Counted from the stretch's first letter, positions 1-8,579 are shown. The stretch is 64,000 nucleotides of DNA from Caulobacteraceae bacterium (GCA_025450315.1 JANWHQ010000031.1:1-64000), one strand, 5' to 3'. Made by a program: numbers and translations. The notes: generated by a model not told the origin, from the letters alone.

Positions 1-168
1 CCCCTGATGGACACCACCGTGCTGGTGGTCGCCGCCGACGGGGAGGATACGCGCGGTCCGGCCGCCCTGCGCGACGCCATCGAACAGGCCGGCGGCCGCT
101 GCGCGGGCCTGGTCTTCAACCGCGGCCGCATCGAAGCGCCGGGATTCCTGAAGGCGCTGCTGCCTTAG
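1..168 (+). CDS. C-terminal fragment of a CpsD/HfsB-like polysaccharide tyrosine-kinase-family ATPase
   Basis: The window opens inside this gene; the last 55 codons are visible and end at TAG 166-168. The fragment reads like the end of a ParA/BY-kinase fold: a hydrophobic strand (TVLVVAA), a segment where a chosen helix follows (GPAALRDAIEQAGG), then the strand GLVFNR, which matches the 'G-hydrophobic-N' end of CpsD/CapB kinases. The gene converges on the hfsEFGH-like operon with a gap of only 9 bases. In Caulobacter crescentus the hfsDAB genes face hfsEFGH in this way, so HfsB is the likely identity. Family assignment rests on a short fragment and the neighbourhood; no catalytic motif is inside the window. 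Confidence 0.5.
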   Translation, partial: PLMDTTVLVVAADGEDTRGPAALRDAIEQAGGRCAGLVFNRGRIEAPGFLKALLP

Positions 169-177
169 ACGGGGTCG

Positions 178-933
178 CTAGACGACGCCCACCCGCCGGC
201 AGCCCTCGGCGACGGTGACGATCTCCGCGCCGCCGGCCAGGGCCTCGTCGAGCAGGCGCGCCAGGGCGGCCGGCGTGCAGCCGAACGGCGAGGGGTCTTC
301 GCGGACGTCGTGCGTGTAGAGGATCAGCCAGGCGCGTTGGGCCAGGGCGCGCCTCAGCCAGCCGCGCGCGGCTTGTTCGCCGGGCGGCCCCTCGATCCCC
401 ACGGCCGGGGCCTGGTTGAGGTCCGAGCCCCGGTCGATCAGGCCGTGATGCAGCGCCCGCAGCAGGGAGAAGCGCGAGCCGAGGGCCGCCTTGGCGGGGG
501 TCGAGACGTCGCCATAGGGATAGGCGAAGGTTCGCGGCTCGGGCGCGCCCAGCGCCCGCAACGCTTCCAGATTCCGCTCCACATCGCCGGCGGCGAGCCC
601 GGCCGGCGCCTGACCGCAGTCGAGGTGCGAGAAGGTGTGGCAGCCGATCTCGTGGCCGGCGTCCAACAGCGCGCGCAGCTGGGCGGCGTCGGCGTTGCGG
701 CCCATCGGCCCGTCCTGGCCGGCCAGGCCCATGGAGATGAAGTAGGTCCCCTTCGCGCCCCGCGCCTCGAGGATCCGAGCGCCATCCACGGCGGCGCTGA
801 CCGGCGCGTCGTCGAACGAGATCGACACCATCGGGCCGCCGGCCCTCCGGGGGGCGGCGCGGCGGGCCTGAAGCCGCGCGATCCGGCGACGCAGCTTGCC
901 CTTCAGCGACCGATCCGCGCCATAGACCTCCAT
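178..933 (-). CDS. hfsH: HfsH-like polysaccharide deacetylase (holdfast synthesis)
   Basis: A 251-residue NodB-type (CE4) deacetylase. The metal/catalytic motifs are visible: FDD at residues 40-42 and HTFSH at 99-103 (the H-x3-H metal ligands), followed by FAYPYGD. In Caulobacter, HfsH partly removes N-acetyl groups from holdfast polysaccharide, which the adhesin needs for anchoring and strength. There is no obvious signal peptide; the N-terminus is basic (SLKGKLRRRIARLQARR). The ATG at 933 overlaps the stop of the upstream GT2 gene (TGATG), so the genes are translationally coupled, last in a four-gene minus-strand operon. A longer open frame runs upstream, but it is antisense-like arginine-rich sequence overlapping the GT2 gene, so this start is preferred. 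Family is certain; the hfs name rests on operon order. Confidence 0.85.
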   Translation of the reverse strand: MEVYGADRSLKGKLRRRIARLQARRAAPRRAGGPMVSISFDDAPVSAAVDGARILEARGAKGTYFISMGLAGQDGPMGRNADAAQLRALLDAGHEIGCHTFSHLDCGQAPAGLAAGDVERNLEALRALGAPEPRTFAYPYGDVSTPAKAALGSRFSLLRALHHGLIDRGSDLNQAPAVGIEGPPGEQAARGWLRRALAQRAWLILYTHDVREDPSPFGCTPAALARLLDEALAGGAEIVTVAEGCRRVGVV

Positions 934-1892
934 CAGATGGCCCGGGCGGTGACGGCCACGCGGTAGAGCCGCATGCAGAAGGCCCTCAGGCGCAGCGGCC
1001 CGCCCTCGGCCAGGGCGACCGCCTTCAGCGCCGGCCGCCAGAGCGCCGGGAAGGGAGCCAGCTTCATCAGCCGGGCCAGTCGATAGGTCGGGTAGCGCCG
1101 CACGATGTCCGGATGCGCGCGCAGCAACCGGGCGAAATTGGCCGCCGACTGCTCGTACTTCATGACGATGATCCGCGCCGGATCCAGGCCCAGGTGGGTG
1201 GCTGGATTGTCGATGTGCAGGATCGGGTGCTTGCGCGCGACGCGCACGCCCCACTCCACGTCTTCCCAGCCCCAGCCGGTGAAGCCTTCGTCGAAGCTTT
1301 CGGCCTCGAACACGTCGCGGCGGATCAGGAGATTGGAGGTGAAGACGAACTTCGCCGGCGTCTTGCGCCGGCGCGCGGCCGGGGCGCAGTCCGAGCGCAT
1401 CGCCATCCGGCGATGCAGCCGGTGTTCGGGGACGTCGGGCGCCTGCTTCAGCGAGAAGCCGCCGAACACCACCGGCGGGGTCTGCGGACCCAGCAGCTCC
1501 AGATAACGGCGCAGGAAATCGGGCGCGTCGGGCAGCATGTCGCTGTCCAGGAACAGCAGCTGGGCCGAACGGGCGTGGCGGGCCAGGCGGTTGCGGCCCC
1601 TGGAGCGGCCTTCGTTCCTGGGCAGCTGCACCAGCAGGGTGGGCAGGGTCATGGCCTCCACCGCCGCGCCCACGTGGCGGGCCAGTTCGTCGTCGCCCGC
1701 GCCATCGTCGAGCAGCACGATCTCGACCGCGCCGCCCAGCACGGGCGCTTCGAGGTCGAGCGCGGCGATCAGCCGGCGCGGATCGTCGTTCAGGAACGGG
1801 ATCAGCACCGACAGCCTCGGCCGCGCGCCCATCCAAGCGGCGTTGTCGAGGGTCCATTCCTGGATGGGCCAATCCTGGACTGGGGCGTTCAT
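933..1892 (-). CDS. hfsG: HfsG-like family 2 glycosyltransferase
   Basis: A 319-residue inverting GT-A glycosyltransferase of family GT2. It begins the fold at residue ~28 (RLSVLIPFLND), has the nucleotide-binding acidic stretch VLLDDGAG, the DxD-type motif LDSDMLPD, and the C-terminal acceptor/catalytic element GWGWEDVEWG typical of GT2 enzymes (the ED catalytic base region). In Caulobacter, HfsG adds a sugar to the undecaprenyl-linked holdfast repeat. It overlaps the flippase gene by four bases (ATGA) upstream and hfsH by one base downstream. Sequence composition matches its neighbours. The specific sugar cannot be read from sequence. Confidence 0.85.
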   Translation of the reverse strand: MNAPVQDWPIQEWTLDNAAWMGARPRLSVLIPFLNDDPRRLIAALDLEAPVLGGAVEIVLLDDGAGDDELARHVGAAVEAMTLPTLLVQLPRNEGRSRGRNRLARHARSAQLLFLDSDMLPDAPDFLRRYLELLGPQTPPVVFGGFSLKQAPDVPEHRLHRRMAMRSDCAPAARRRKTPAKFVFTSNLLIRRDVFEAESFDEGFTGWGWEDVEWGVRVARKHPILHIDNPATHLGLDPARIIVMKYEQSAANFARLLRAHPDIVRRYPTYRLARLMKLAPFPALWRPALKAVALAEGGPLRLRAFCMRLYRVAVTARAI

Positions 1893-3343
1893 GCGGGCGC
1901 TCCCTGCAAGGCCTGAACCATGTGACGCCGGCGCGAGCGGATGCCCGCCGCGTCCAGCGCGAAGGCGCAAAGGCCGTAGACCACCACGCCGGCCCCGGCC
2001 TTGGCGAACAGCTCCAGGGCGCCGCCGCCGCCGACGGGGACCGATCGCACGGCCGCGGCCATCACCGCCGTGGCGAGGCCGCAGCGGACCAGAGCGCTCC
2101 ACGGGATCGGCAGAGGCATGGCGCGGCGTCCGATGGCGAAGGAGGCGATCGCGCCGATCACATAGCTGGCGGTGGTGGCCCACATGGCGCCGTCCAGGCC
2201 GAAGCGCGGGATCAACAGGAAGGTCAGGCCGAGGTTCGCCGCCGCCGGAACCGCCATGGCGGCCAGCAGCAGCCTGGTGCGCCGCGCCAGGGTGAAGGCG
2301 GTGTGCAGATAATAGGTGGTCAGGCCCGCGAACAAGCCGCTGGCGGCGATCCAGGGCGTCACCCTCGCCGCCCCGTCCCTCAGGCCCTCGCCGACCAGGA
2401 TGCCGGCCAGGGGATGGGCGACCAGCGCCAGCCCCACGGCGGCGGGCAGGCAGATCAGCAGCATCAGCGAGGCCTGCTCGCGCGCGGTCTCGCGGAGGGC
2501 TTCCAGGCCGCCGCGCTCCAGCGCCATGACGGCGGCCGGCCCGCCGGCCGCGCCCAGCCAGATGAAGAGCACGTCCAGGGTCCGGTTCGAGAGGCTGTAG
2601 CCGGCATGGTAGACGCCCACGCTCTCGGGGCTGAGGAAGCCCGCCAGCATGAAGCGGTCGGTGGTGGCCAGCGCCAGCGACAGCACCAGCGACAGCGCCA
2701 CCGGCGCTCCATAGTGCAGGTATTCGCTGACGCGGGCGCGCTCGGGATGTCCTCGCCGCGCCAGGCCGATCTCGCCCGGCAGCACGAAGGCCACGCAGGC
2801 CAGGGCGGCCAGGCCCGCGCCCAGCAAGGGCGCCGCGCCGCCCAGGCCCAATGCCGCCAGTCCCGCGCCGATGACGAAGGCGCCCGAGTTCTGGCCGATG
2901 TCGAGCAGGGCCGAGGGCCGCACGCGCCCGGCCGCGCGCCAATGTTCCTGGGCCAGCTTGGCCAGGCTGCGCAGCGGCACACAGACGAGGCCCGCCGCCA
3001 CCGCCCCCTTGAGCGTGGGACCCAGCGGCAGCAGCCACGCCGCGGCGCCGGCGATCACCAGGAAGACCGCCGCCAGGACCGCGAAGGCGCGGTAGATGGC
3101 CGCGAAATGATCCTCGATCCGGCCGGCCTCGGCCTCGTGGGCGTAGAAGCGGGCCATGGCCGCCTCCAGCCAGGTGAACACCAGGGTGTGGGCGAGGCTC
3201 GCCGCCGAGAAGGCCACCGCATAGGCGCCGTAGGCCGCCGGGCTCAAGAGGCGGGTGAAGGCCACCACGCTCAGGAGGCCGACGATCCCCTGGACCACAT
3301 TGGCCGGCAGGTAGCCGACCAGTCCGCGCCAGAACATCATCAA
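1889..3343 (-). CDS. hfsF: HfsF-like polysaccharide flippase (Wzx type)
   Basis: A 484-residue polytopic membrane protein of the MOP/Wzx flippase family. Hydrophobic segments run from the N-terminus (VVQGIVGLLSVVAFTRLL) through to the C-terminus, about 12-14 helices by eye, with the family's early motif RLLSPAAYGAYA. It would move lipid-linked holdfast repeat units across the inner membrane in a Wzx/Wzy-type pathway. The start overlaps the end of the glycosylphosphotransferase gene by four bases and its end overlaps hfsG by four. The first codons read MMMFW, so the exact initiator among three successive ATGs is uncertain. Flippase family is clear; the hfs name follows from gene order. Confidence 0.85.
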   Translation of the reverse strand: MMMFWRGLVGYLPANVVQGIVGLLSVVAFTRLLSPAAYGAYAVAFSAASLAHTLVFTWLEAAMARFYAHEAEAGRIEDHFAAIYRAFAVLAAVFLVIAGAAAWLLPLGPTLKGAVAAGLVCVPLRSLAKLAQEHWRAAGRVRPSALLDIGQNSGAFVIGAGLAALGLGGAAPLLGAGLAALACVAFVLPGEIGLARRGHPERARVSEYLHYGAPVALSLVLSLALATTDRFMLAGFLSPESVGVYHAGYSLSNRTLDVLFIWLGAAGGPAAVMALERGGLEALRETAREQASLMLLICLPAAVGLALVAHPLAGILVGEGLRDGAARVTPWIAASGLFAGLTTYYLHTAFTLARRTRLLLAAMAVPAAANLGLTFLLIPRFGLDGAMWATTASYVIGAIASFAIGRRAMPLPIPWSALVRCGLATAVMAAAVRSVPVGGGGALELFAKAGAGVVVYGLCAFALDAAGIRSRRRHMVQALQGAPA

Positions 3344-5016
3344 CGCACCGCGACCTTGTCGCCCAGCAGGCAGGGGACGGTCATGGCCAGGATGTAGAGG
3401 TCCAGCCAGAAGGACTGGCGTTCGATGTACTGCACATCCAGCTCGACGCGCCGGCGCACCGCCTCGGGGGTGTCGACCGGCCCGCGGGAACCCTGGATGG
3501 CCGCCCAGCCGGTGACGCCCGGCTTCAGGCGGTGCCGGTGGGCGTACTCGGCGACCAGTCGGGCGGACTCCACCTCGCCGGTCTTCATGCCGATGGCGTG
3601 GGGGCGAGGCCCGACCAGCGACATCTCGCCCTTCAGCACATTGATCAGCTGGGGGAGCTCGTCCAGGCTGTTCCTGCGGATCAGGCGGCCCATGCGGGTG
3701 ACACGGTCGTCGCAGGCCGTCACCTGGCGCGCGCGGCCGTCGTCGCCGGGATCATGGCGCATGGTCCGGAACTTCCAGACCACGATCTCCTCGTTGTTGA
3801 AGCCGTGGCGGCGCTGGCGGAACAGGACCGGGCCGGGGCTCTCCAGCCGGATGGCCAGCGCCAGGCCCAGCATCAGGGGCGAGGCCAGCGCCAGCGCCAG
3901 CGATCCCAGCGTCAGGTCCTGGACCCGCTTCCAGAAGCTGCGCGCCTCGTCCGGTGGCTCGCCGGCCAGGGGCGCGAGCTGCGACTTGGCCAGCTGGTCG
4001 ATGGAGTCGCCCGAACGTTCGGCCTCGAAATCCAGGAACAGGCAGACCGGATTGGGCAGCACCCGCAGCCGCTCCATCAGCTGGCGCACCCGGCCCTGGG
4101 CGCTGGACGGCACGGTGACCACGATGCGGTCGACGTAGGGGATCAGGCGGTTGTCGGTCAGGCTCTTGGTGTCGCCCAGCACCGGCACCCCCATCACCTC
4201 GCGCGGCGAGCGGGACAGCCGGTCGTCGAACACCCCCAGCACGCTGGCCTCGCGGGTCCGGATCAGCGCCTCGATCAGCCGCTCGGCGTTCCGGGTGGCG
4301 CCCACCACCACCAGATTGCGGGTCAGCCGCCCTTCGGCGCGCCAGCGTCCCACCAGCCGCCGCCACAGCAGATGGGCCAGATAGACCGCCGAGAAGGATA
4401 GGCCGAGCCAGAGGTAGAGCTGGGCCGCGCCGGCGGCCGAAAAGGGCGGCCGGCGGACCAGGAACGCCACCACCGCCGCGGCGGGGACGAAGGCCGCGGC
4501 CAGGCGGACGAGATGCCTCGCCAAGCTCTCGCGGCCCTCGAAGCGATAGGCGCCCGCGAGCTTCAGCGCCCACAGCAGCACGCCCGCGCCCAGCGCATAG
4601 GGCAGCACCGCTCCGACGCTCGCGCCGAACAGGCCGCCATGCAGCGACAGAGGTCCCACGATCAGGGCCAGGACCAGCACCAGGGCGCCGTCGCCCAGGC
4701 GGAAGGCGCGCTCCCAGCTCTTGCCGTCGATGCGGGCGCGCGAGGAGGTCAGCTGCGGGGGTCTAAGCGGTCCGCGCCGTTCGCCGCGCCGGCGCTCGAC
4801 ATTCGGCTGGGCGGCGCCGGTTCGGCGGCGCTCCTGCTTCTTGGCGATGGTCTTCTTGGTCGAGGTCCGGGCCGCCGCGGCGGGGGCCTGGACGGCCGCC
4901 AACGGCTTCACCTCCGCGTCGGCCGGTTCGGCGGCGAGCACGGGGTCTGAAGTCTCGGACGGGAGGCGTCGGGCGGCTGCAGTCATGGCGGGGCGCAAAG
5001 GCGGGCCCCAAATCAT
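3340..5016 (-). CDS. hfsE: HfsE-like undecaprenyl-phosphate hexose-1-phosphate transferase
   Basis: A 558-residue polyprenyl glycosylphosphotransferase (WbaP/WcaJ type) that should start the repeat unit by loading a sugar phosphate onto undecaprenyl phosphate. Layout: a ~100-residue low-complexity basic leader, about four or five membrane helices (residues ~110-230), a CoA-binding-like Rossmann region (NLVVVGATRNAERL), then the C-terminal catalytic bacterial sugar transferase domain with LESPGPVLFRQRR, KFRTM, and LDELPQL...GEMSLVGPRP. It is first of the operon hfsE-F-G-H. Start: ATG at 5016; a second in-frame ATG at 4986 is equally possible since neither has a clear Shine-Dalgarno. The tRNA-Ser lies just upstream on the other strand. 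Confidence 0.85.
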   Translation of the reverse strand: MIWGPPLRPAMTAAARRLPSETSDPVLAAEPADAEVKPLAAVQAPAAAARTSTKKTIAKKQERRRTGAAQPNVERRRGERRGPLRPPQLTSSRARIDGKSWERAFRLGDGALVLVLALIVGPLSLHGGLFGASVGAVLPYALGAGVLLWALKLAGAYRFEGRESLARHLVRLAAAFVPAAAVVAFLVRRPPFSAAGAAQLYLWLGLSFSAVYLAHLLWRRLVGRWRAEGRLTRNLVVVGATRNAERLIEALIRTREASVLGVFDDRLSRSPREVMGVPVLGDTKSLTDNRLIPYVDRIVVTVPSSAQGRVRQLMERLRVLPNPVCLFLDFEAERSGDSIDQLAKSQLAPLAGEPPDEARSFWKRVQDLTLGSLALALASPLMLGLALAIRLESPGPVLFRQRRHGFNNEEIVVWKFRTMRHDPGDDGRARQVTACDDRVTRMGRLIRRNSLDELPQLINVLKGEMSLVGPRPHAIGMKTGEVESARLVAEYAHRHRLKPGVTGWAAIQGSRGPVDTPEAVRRRVELDVQYIERQSFWLDLYILAMTVPCLLGDKVAVR

Positions 5017-5133
5017 CGCAGCCCGAAGTGAGCCGGCCGTTAACAGGGCGAACGATCGCGGGCTCCTCGCCGCAGGGGCCCGAGCGGCTATTCCCCAAGC
5101 GGTCCGGCTCGGCTATCTACCGGCTCCCACTGG

Positions 5134-5226
5134 GGTGACGTGGCCGAGAGGCTGAAGGCGGCGGTTTGCTAAACCGTTATACGGGGATAACTCGTATCGA
5201 GGGTTCGAATCCCTCCGTCACCGCCA
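5134..5226 (+). tRNA. tRNA-Ser, anticodon GCU
   Basis: A class II tRNA with encoded CCA. The acceptor stem GGTGACG pairs with CGTCACC over seven pairs, followed by discriminator G and CCA (5224-5226). The anticodon stem-loop is CGGTTTGCTAAACCG, giving GCT in the loop, so it reads AGC/AGU serine codons. A long variable arm (about 5177-5199) and a T loop with GGTTCGAATCC are present. No integrase or duplicated tRNA 3' end was seen in the window. Confidence 0.97.
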
Positions 5227-5308
5227 GTTTTCACAAGCCATTCGGAAGCAGGGCGCAGCGGGTCTGCCCCCCGGGGCGATTCCGGATCGGTTTCCCGATC
5301 CCGCCAGG

Positions 5309-6199
5309 TCAAACGGTCTCCACGTCCCAGCGCTCCAGCCTGGTCGTTTGGCCGGCTCCAAAGCCCATGGCTTCGTCGAACTTCCTGGCCCACTTGCCGG
5401 CCAATGCGAGATTGTCGGGATCGCCCGTCAGACACTCCTCGATTCGGTCCCGGTAGAAGCCCATCAGCCGCGTCCGAAACGCCTTGAATGTCTCGCCGGA
5501 ACCCCGACTCGGGCCCGGCGTGACGTGCGGCGCCAACAGCCGGCCCTTTCGCCTGAGGGTGTAGAAGACGGTATCGCAGCCCGTCTCATAGGCGAGGAAC
5601 GGGGTGCTTGCGGACACCGGGCAGTTCGCGCCCAGCAGTTCGATCGATCCGGCCGGCTTTCCGAACGGCCCGTCGGGCGCGACATAGACGGCGTGCCCCT
5701 CGTTGAGTGTGCGCATGGCGGCGAACAGGGCCGCGCCGGAGTCGCTCGCCGCCAACATGCGGAATTTCGGCGTGGTCTTGATTCCAATGATGACGCCTCC
5801 GTCCATGCGGCCGGCGAAGAAGTGCTTGAGCATCGTGGTGAAGCCGCCGTGAAAGGTCAGAGCGAGGACGCCCCGGGGAGACGACATCGCCCGCACCGCC
5901 TCGTCCGCCGCGTCGGGATCGAACAGCGTGCTCACCCGCGCCGGGTTATGGTGGCGGAAGAAGTCCTTCAGGACGCACTCGGCGCAAGTCGCCACGTGCG
6001 CGCGCCTCGTCCAGGCGTCCTGGGACGGTTTCGGCTCGCGAACGTGGCCGTAAAGATAAGCCAGCACCGGATTGGGTTCGAGGACGTCGGCCACCAGCGC
6101 CGCGTTCTCGAAAATGAGATGAGGGTCGTCCGGGCGAGACAGATTCGCGTACATCCACTGCCTTGTCGGATCGCCGGGGTAAGCGGTGGCCGAGTCCAT
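5309..6199 (-). CDS. LPLAT-like acyltransferase paralogue A
   Basis: A 296-residue protein that I read as a lysophospholipid-acyltransferase-like (HtrB/DUF374-type) fold. The signs are a strand ending in a histidine (LALTFHGGF), a middle segment of small-molecule-binding type (GVIIGIKTTPKF), and the pair VYVAPDGPFGKP and PGPSRGSGETF. The position five residues after the histidine, normally an acid in H-x4-D/E enzymes, is threonine. It is clearly paralogous to the gene at 7315-8232 over its whole length, sharing FENA, AYLYG, SSPRG and RLMGFYRDRIEE. It has no membrane segment. It is divergent from the TylF methyltransferase. Probable role: transfer of an acyl group, perhaps from the nearby ACPs, to a sugar; this is inference. 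Confidence 0.6.
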   Translation of the reverse strand: MDSATAYPGDPTRQWMYANLSRPDDPHLIFENAALVADVLEPNPVLAYLYGHVREPKPSQDAWTRRAHVATCAECVLKDFFRHHNPARVSTLFDPDAADEAVRAMSSPRGVLALTFHGGFTTMLKHFFAGRMDGGVIIGIKTTPKFRMLAASDSGAALFAAMRTLNEGHAVYVAPDGPFGKPAGSIELLGANCPVSASTPFLAYETGCDTVFYTLRRKGRLLAPHVTPGPSRGSGETFKAFRTRLMGFYRDRIEECLTGDPDNLALAGKWARKFDEAMGFGAGQTTRLERWDVETV

Positions 6200-6509
6200 G
6201 GTTGCCTGATCTTCCCTCCTCAACGGCGCCGGACGCCAAGTCTTACCCCATGAACTCGACCGATTGCGACGTCGATCGGGTTCGACCATCTTCACGCGTC
6301 GGCCGAACGCGCCGGCGCATCCGCCGCCGGCTCGATCTGGCATCGGCGTGACGGGCTCCGCCCGAGGATTCGGCGCCCGTTCGAGGCTCGGATTCGTCGG
6401 GTGTGATGACGCCCGGCCGCCGGTTGACAGTGGGTCGGCGGTCTGCTGTGACGTCCGGACGTGTCTTGTCTAGGCGGCATCCTGGTCAGCCTTTGGAGCA
6501 GGTTCTCCG
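6200..6509. other. Divergent intergenic region, 310 bases
   Basis: This gap separates paralogue A (minus) from the TylF methyltransferase (plus). I see no credible coding frame in it. Its right part holds the candidate promoter listed separately. A GGAG at 6495-6498 is a weak, rather distant Shine-Dalgarno for the ATG at 6510. Confidence 0.6.
6424..6452 (+). promoter_or_regulatory. Candidate housekeeping promoter upstream of the TylF methyltransferase
   Basis: TTGACAG at 6424-6430 and GCTGTGAC at 6445-6452 are separated by 14 bases. This resembles the Caulobacter sigma-73 consensus (TTGACGS, 10-14 bases, GCTANAWC) with one mismatch in the -35 and two in the -10 element. It would place the start of transcription about 50 bases before the methyltransferase gene. 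It is a by-eye match only. Confidence 0.4.
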
Positions 6510-7292
6510 ATGCCCCTGAAATCGATCGCGGCGCAGTCTGCGGAACTCTATTTGGACCTTTTGAAGCGGTCCTTGACCAACACCCTATTCAATATCGAGC
6601 CGGACGCGTTCGAGGGCAGCACGCCGCGATACGTCGAGGCGGCGATCACCCACTACCAGCAAGGCCCGGCGGTCTCGATGCTTCCGCTCGCCCGCCTGGA
6701 CAACCTTCAGGCCTGCGTCGTGGACGTGGTGGAGCGGCGGGTCCCGGGCGATCTCGTCGAGACCGGTGTCTGGCGGGGCGGGGCCGTCATCTTCATGCGG
6801 GCCCTGCTTCGCGTGCTGGAGGTCACCGACCGCCTTGTCTGGGCCGCTGACAGCTTCGAGGGTCTGCCCGAGCCGGATCCCGAGAAGTATCCGCGCGAGC
6901 ACCAAGCCTACAAGAGCGCGGCCATGACGAAGTACTACAACCATCTGGCGGCGTCGCTCGACGACGTGAAGCGGAATTTCGCCGCCTACGGCATGCTCGA
7001 CGACCAGGTCAGGTTCCTGAAGGGCTGGTTCAAGGACACCCTGCCGGACGCCCCCATAGGCGCCATCGCGGTGCTGCGCCTGGACGGCGACTACTACGAA
7101 TCCACCCGCGACGCCCTGACCAGCCTCTACGATCGGGTCTCGCCGGGGGGCTACGTCATCGTCGATGATTACGGCGAGGATTCCTGGACCTACTGTCGCA
7201 AGGCCGTGGACGAGTTCCGCGAGGCGCGCGGGATCACCGATCCGTTGATACAGGTCGACAAGCCGTGCAGCTACTGGCGCAAGAGCCGGTGA
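6510..7292 (+). CDS. TylF/MycF-type SAM-dependent O-methyltransferase
   Basis: A 260-residue macrocin-O-methyltransferase-family (TylF) protein, a group that methylates sugar hydroxyls in antibiotics and surface glycans. Motifs seen: the SAM-binding strand/loop ETGVWRGGA, the acidic AADSFEGLPEP, and the metal-binding region LRLDGDYYESTRDAL followed by YVIVDDYG. Length fits the family. It is 22 bases upstream of LPLAT-like paralogue B and the ACP, forming a three-gene plus-strand unit. It probably methylates a sugar of the glycan built by this region; the acceptor is unknown. Confidence 0.85.
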   Translation: MPLKSIAAQSAELYLDLLKRSLTNTLFNIEPDAFEGSTPRYVEAAITHYQQGPAVSMLPLARLDNLQACVVDVVERRVPGDLVETGVWRGGAVIFMRALLRVLEVTDRLVWAADSFEGLPEPDPEKYPREHQAYKSAAMTKYYNHLAASLDDVKRNFAAYGMLDDQVRFLKGWFKDTLPDAPIGAIAVLRLDGDYYESTRDALTSLYDRVSPGGYVIVDDYGEDSWTYCRKAVDEFREARGITDPLIQVDKPCSYWRKSR

Positions 7293-7314
7293 TCGCGCCG
7301 ACGGTCCGCGCGTG

Positions 7315-8232
7315 ATGGGGCAAGATCCACAGACGACGGCGGAGGCGGCGCCCGACCCTCGCCCCCTGAAGCGGCAGGCGCTCTACGTGAACGTGGACAA
7401 CCCGGCAGACGTGGACCTCCTTTTCGAGAACGCCGAGAAGGTCGCCGACACCCATGGACCCTGGCCGGTGCTGGACTATCTCTACGGTTTCGCCCGAGAG
7501 CCGAAACTCCCGCGCGAGGCCTGGACGCGACAGGCGCTGGTCGCATCGTGCATCGAGTACCTGCTGGAGGACTTCTTCTACAACACCCCTCCTTCGAGCA
7601 TGACGGGCCTGTTCGATCCTGAGGGGCTGGGCGAAGCGGTGAAGGCGCTGTCCTCGCCGCGAGGCATGGTCGCCCTGGCCTTCCACGGGGGCTTCGGCGT
7701 GAACCTGATCCACTTCTTCGCCGCGTTCGTGGACGATGGCCTGATCATCGCCCCCAAAGCGCGGCCGGCGTTCCGGTCCCTCAGCGCGAAGGACCCCGCC
7801 CCGACGCTTATGGAATCCCTGCGCGCCCTGGGCGAGGGCCGCACCGTCTGCGTTGCGCCCGATGGAGAGGTCGGCAAGCCCCGCGGTACGATCCAGCTGT
7901 TGGGGGCGGAGTGCGCGGTGAACGACGGCGCTGCGTACCTGGCCTTTGAGTCCGGCTGCGATACGGCCTGGTCCGCCATGCTGCGAAAGGGACGGCTGTT
8001 CACCCCAATTGTCGTTCCCGGCCCCAGCCGCGCGCCCGGCGAGAGCTTCAAGGGATTTCGAACCCGGTTGATGGGCTTCTATCGGGATCGGATCGAGGAG
8101 CACTTCACCGGCGCTCCCGAGAACCTCGCCATCTCCAAGGGATGGCGCAGGCGCCTGAAGGCGGCGATGGCGCGCCAGGCCGCCAACCTGCCGACAACCG
8201 GCGCCACAACCGAAGGGACGTCGCCCATATGA
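7315..8232 (+). CDS. LPLAT-like acyltransferase paralogue B
   Basis: A 305-residue paralogue of the protein encoded at 5309-6199, with the same order of motifs: LLFENAEKVAD, LDYLYG, LSSPRGMVALAFHGGF, CVAPDGEVGKP, VPGPSRAPGESF and RLMGFYRDRIEE. As in paralogue A, the residue five after the histidine is not acidic (valine here). The gene's TGA overlaps the ATG of an acyl carrier protein (ATGA), so the two products are made together, which supports an ACP-linked acyl donor. A GTG at 7312 directly precedes the chosen ATG and could also serve. The family call is from motif reading; a divergent member of another fold cannot be excluded. Confidence 0.6.
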   Translation: MGQDPQTTAEAAPDPRPLKRQALYVNVDNPADVDLLFENAEKVADTHGPWPVLDYLYGFAREPKLPREAWTRQALVASCIEYLLEDFFYNTPPSSMTGLFDPEGLGEAVKALSSPRGMVALAFHGGFGVNLIHFFAAFVDDGLIIAPKARPAFRSLSAKDPAPTLMESLRALGEGRTVCVAPDGEVGKPRGTIQLLGAECAVNDGAAYLAFESGCDTAWSAMLRKGRLFTPIVVPGPSRAPGESFKGFRTRLMGFYRDRIEEHFTGAPENLAISKGWRRRLKAAMARQAANLPTTGATTEGTSPI

Positions 8233-8474
8233 CGCGGGACGAGATTCGCACGCTGATCCAGGACATCCTGGCGGATCTTCTGGATCGGCCGTCGCTGGTG
8301 GTCGCCGACAGCACCGTCGCCGATGACGTCGCGGACTGGGACAGCATCAACCACGTCAGGCTGCTGATCGCGATCGAACGGGAACTGGGGTTCCGCTTCA
8401 CGAGCGAGGAGCCGGCCGGTCTGTCCAACGTGGGTCAGCTCGTGGACCTCGTGCAGGCGAAGCTGAACGGGTAG
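8229..8474 (+). CDS. Acyl carrier protein 1
   Basis: An 81-residue acidic carrier protein. The phosphopantetheine attachment motif is DWDSINHV with Ser39. It overlaps the upstream LPLAT-like gene (ATGA). It is strikingly similar to the ACP at 10526-10792: both read TVADDV.DWDSINHVR in the middle and NVGQL.DLVQAKL at the end. This indicates a duplicated carrier serving one pathway, with FkbH encoded between the two. It is not the fatty-acid AcpP, whose motif is DSLD. Confidence 0.9.
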   Translation: MTRDEIRTLIQDILADLLDRPSLVVADSTVADDVADWDSINHVRLLIAIERELGFRFTSEEPAGLSNVGQLVDLVQAKLNG

Positions 8475-8579
8475 GGCGTCCGGCCCTCCGAAGGCCGCGC
8501 GGACATCGGCTTCAACCAATCGAACAATCTCCGCCGCGGCTTCCGACGCCCGGCGGCATCGCGGACCTCGCCGTTCCGC

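Noticed and set aside
1922-3397. 491-codon plus-strand open frame over the flippase gene
   Set aside because: It lies antisense to the membrane-protein gene. The translation is Gly/Arg/Gln/His-rich with no domain, as expected from third-position GC bias.
5039-5053. TTAAC near the hfsE start as a CtrA site
   Set aside because: The second half-site is AACG rather than TTAA; too weak.
5134-5226. tRNA-Ser as an integration site for the glycan region
   Set aside because: No integrase gene and no duplicate of the tRNA 3' end were seen in the window.
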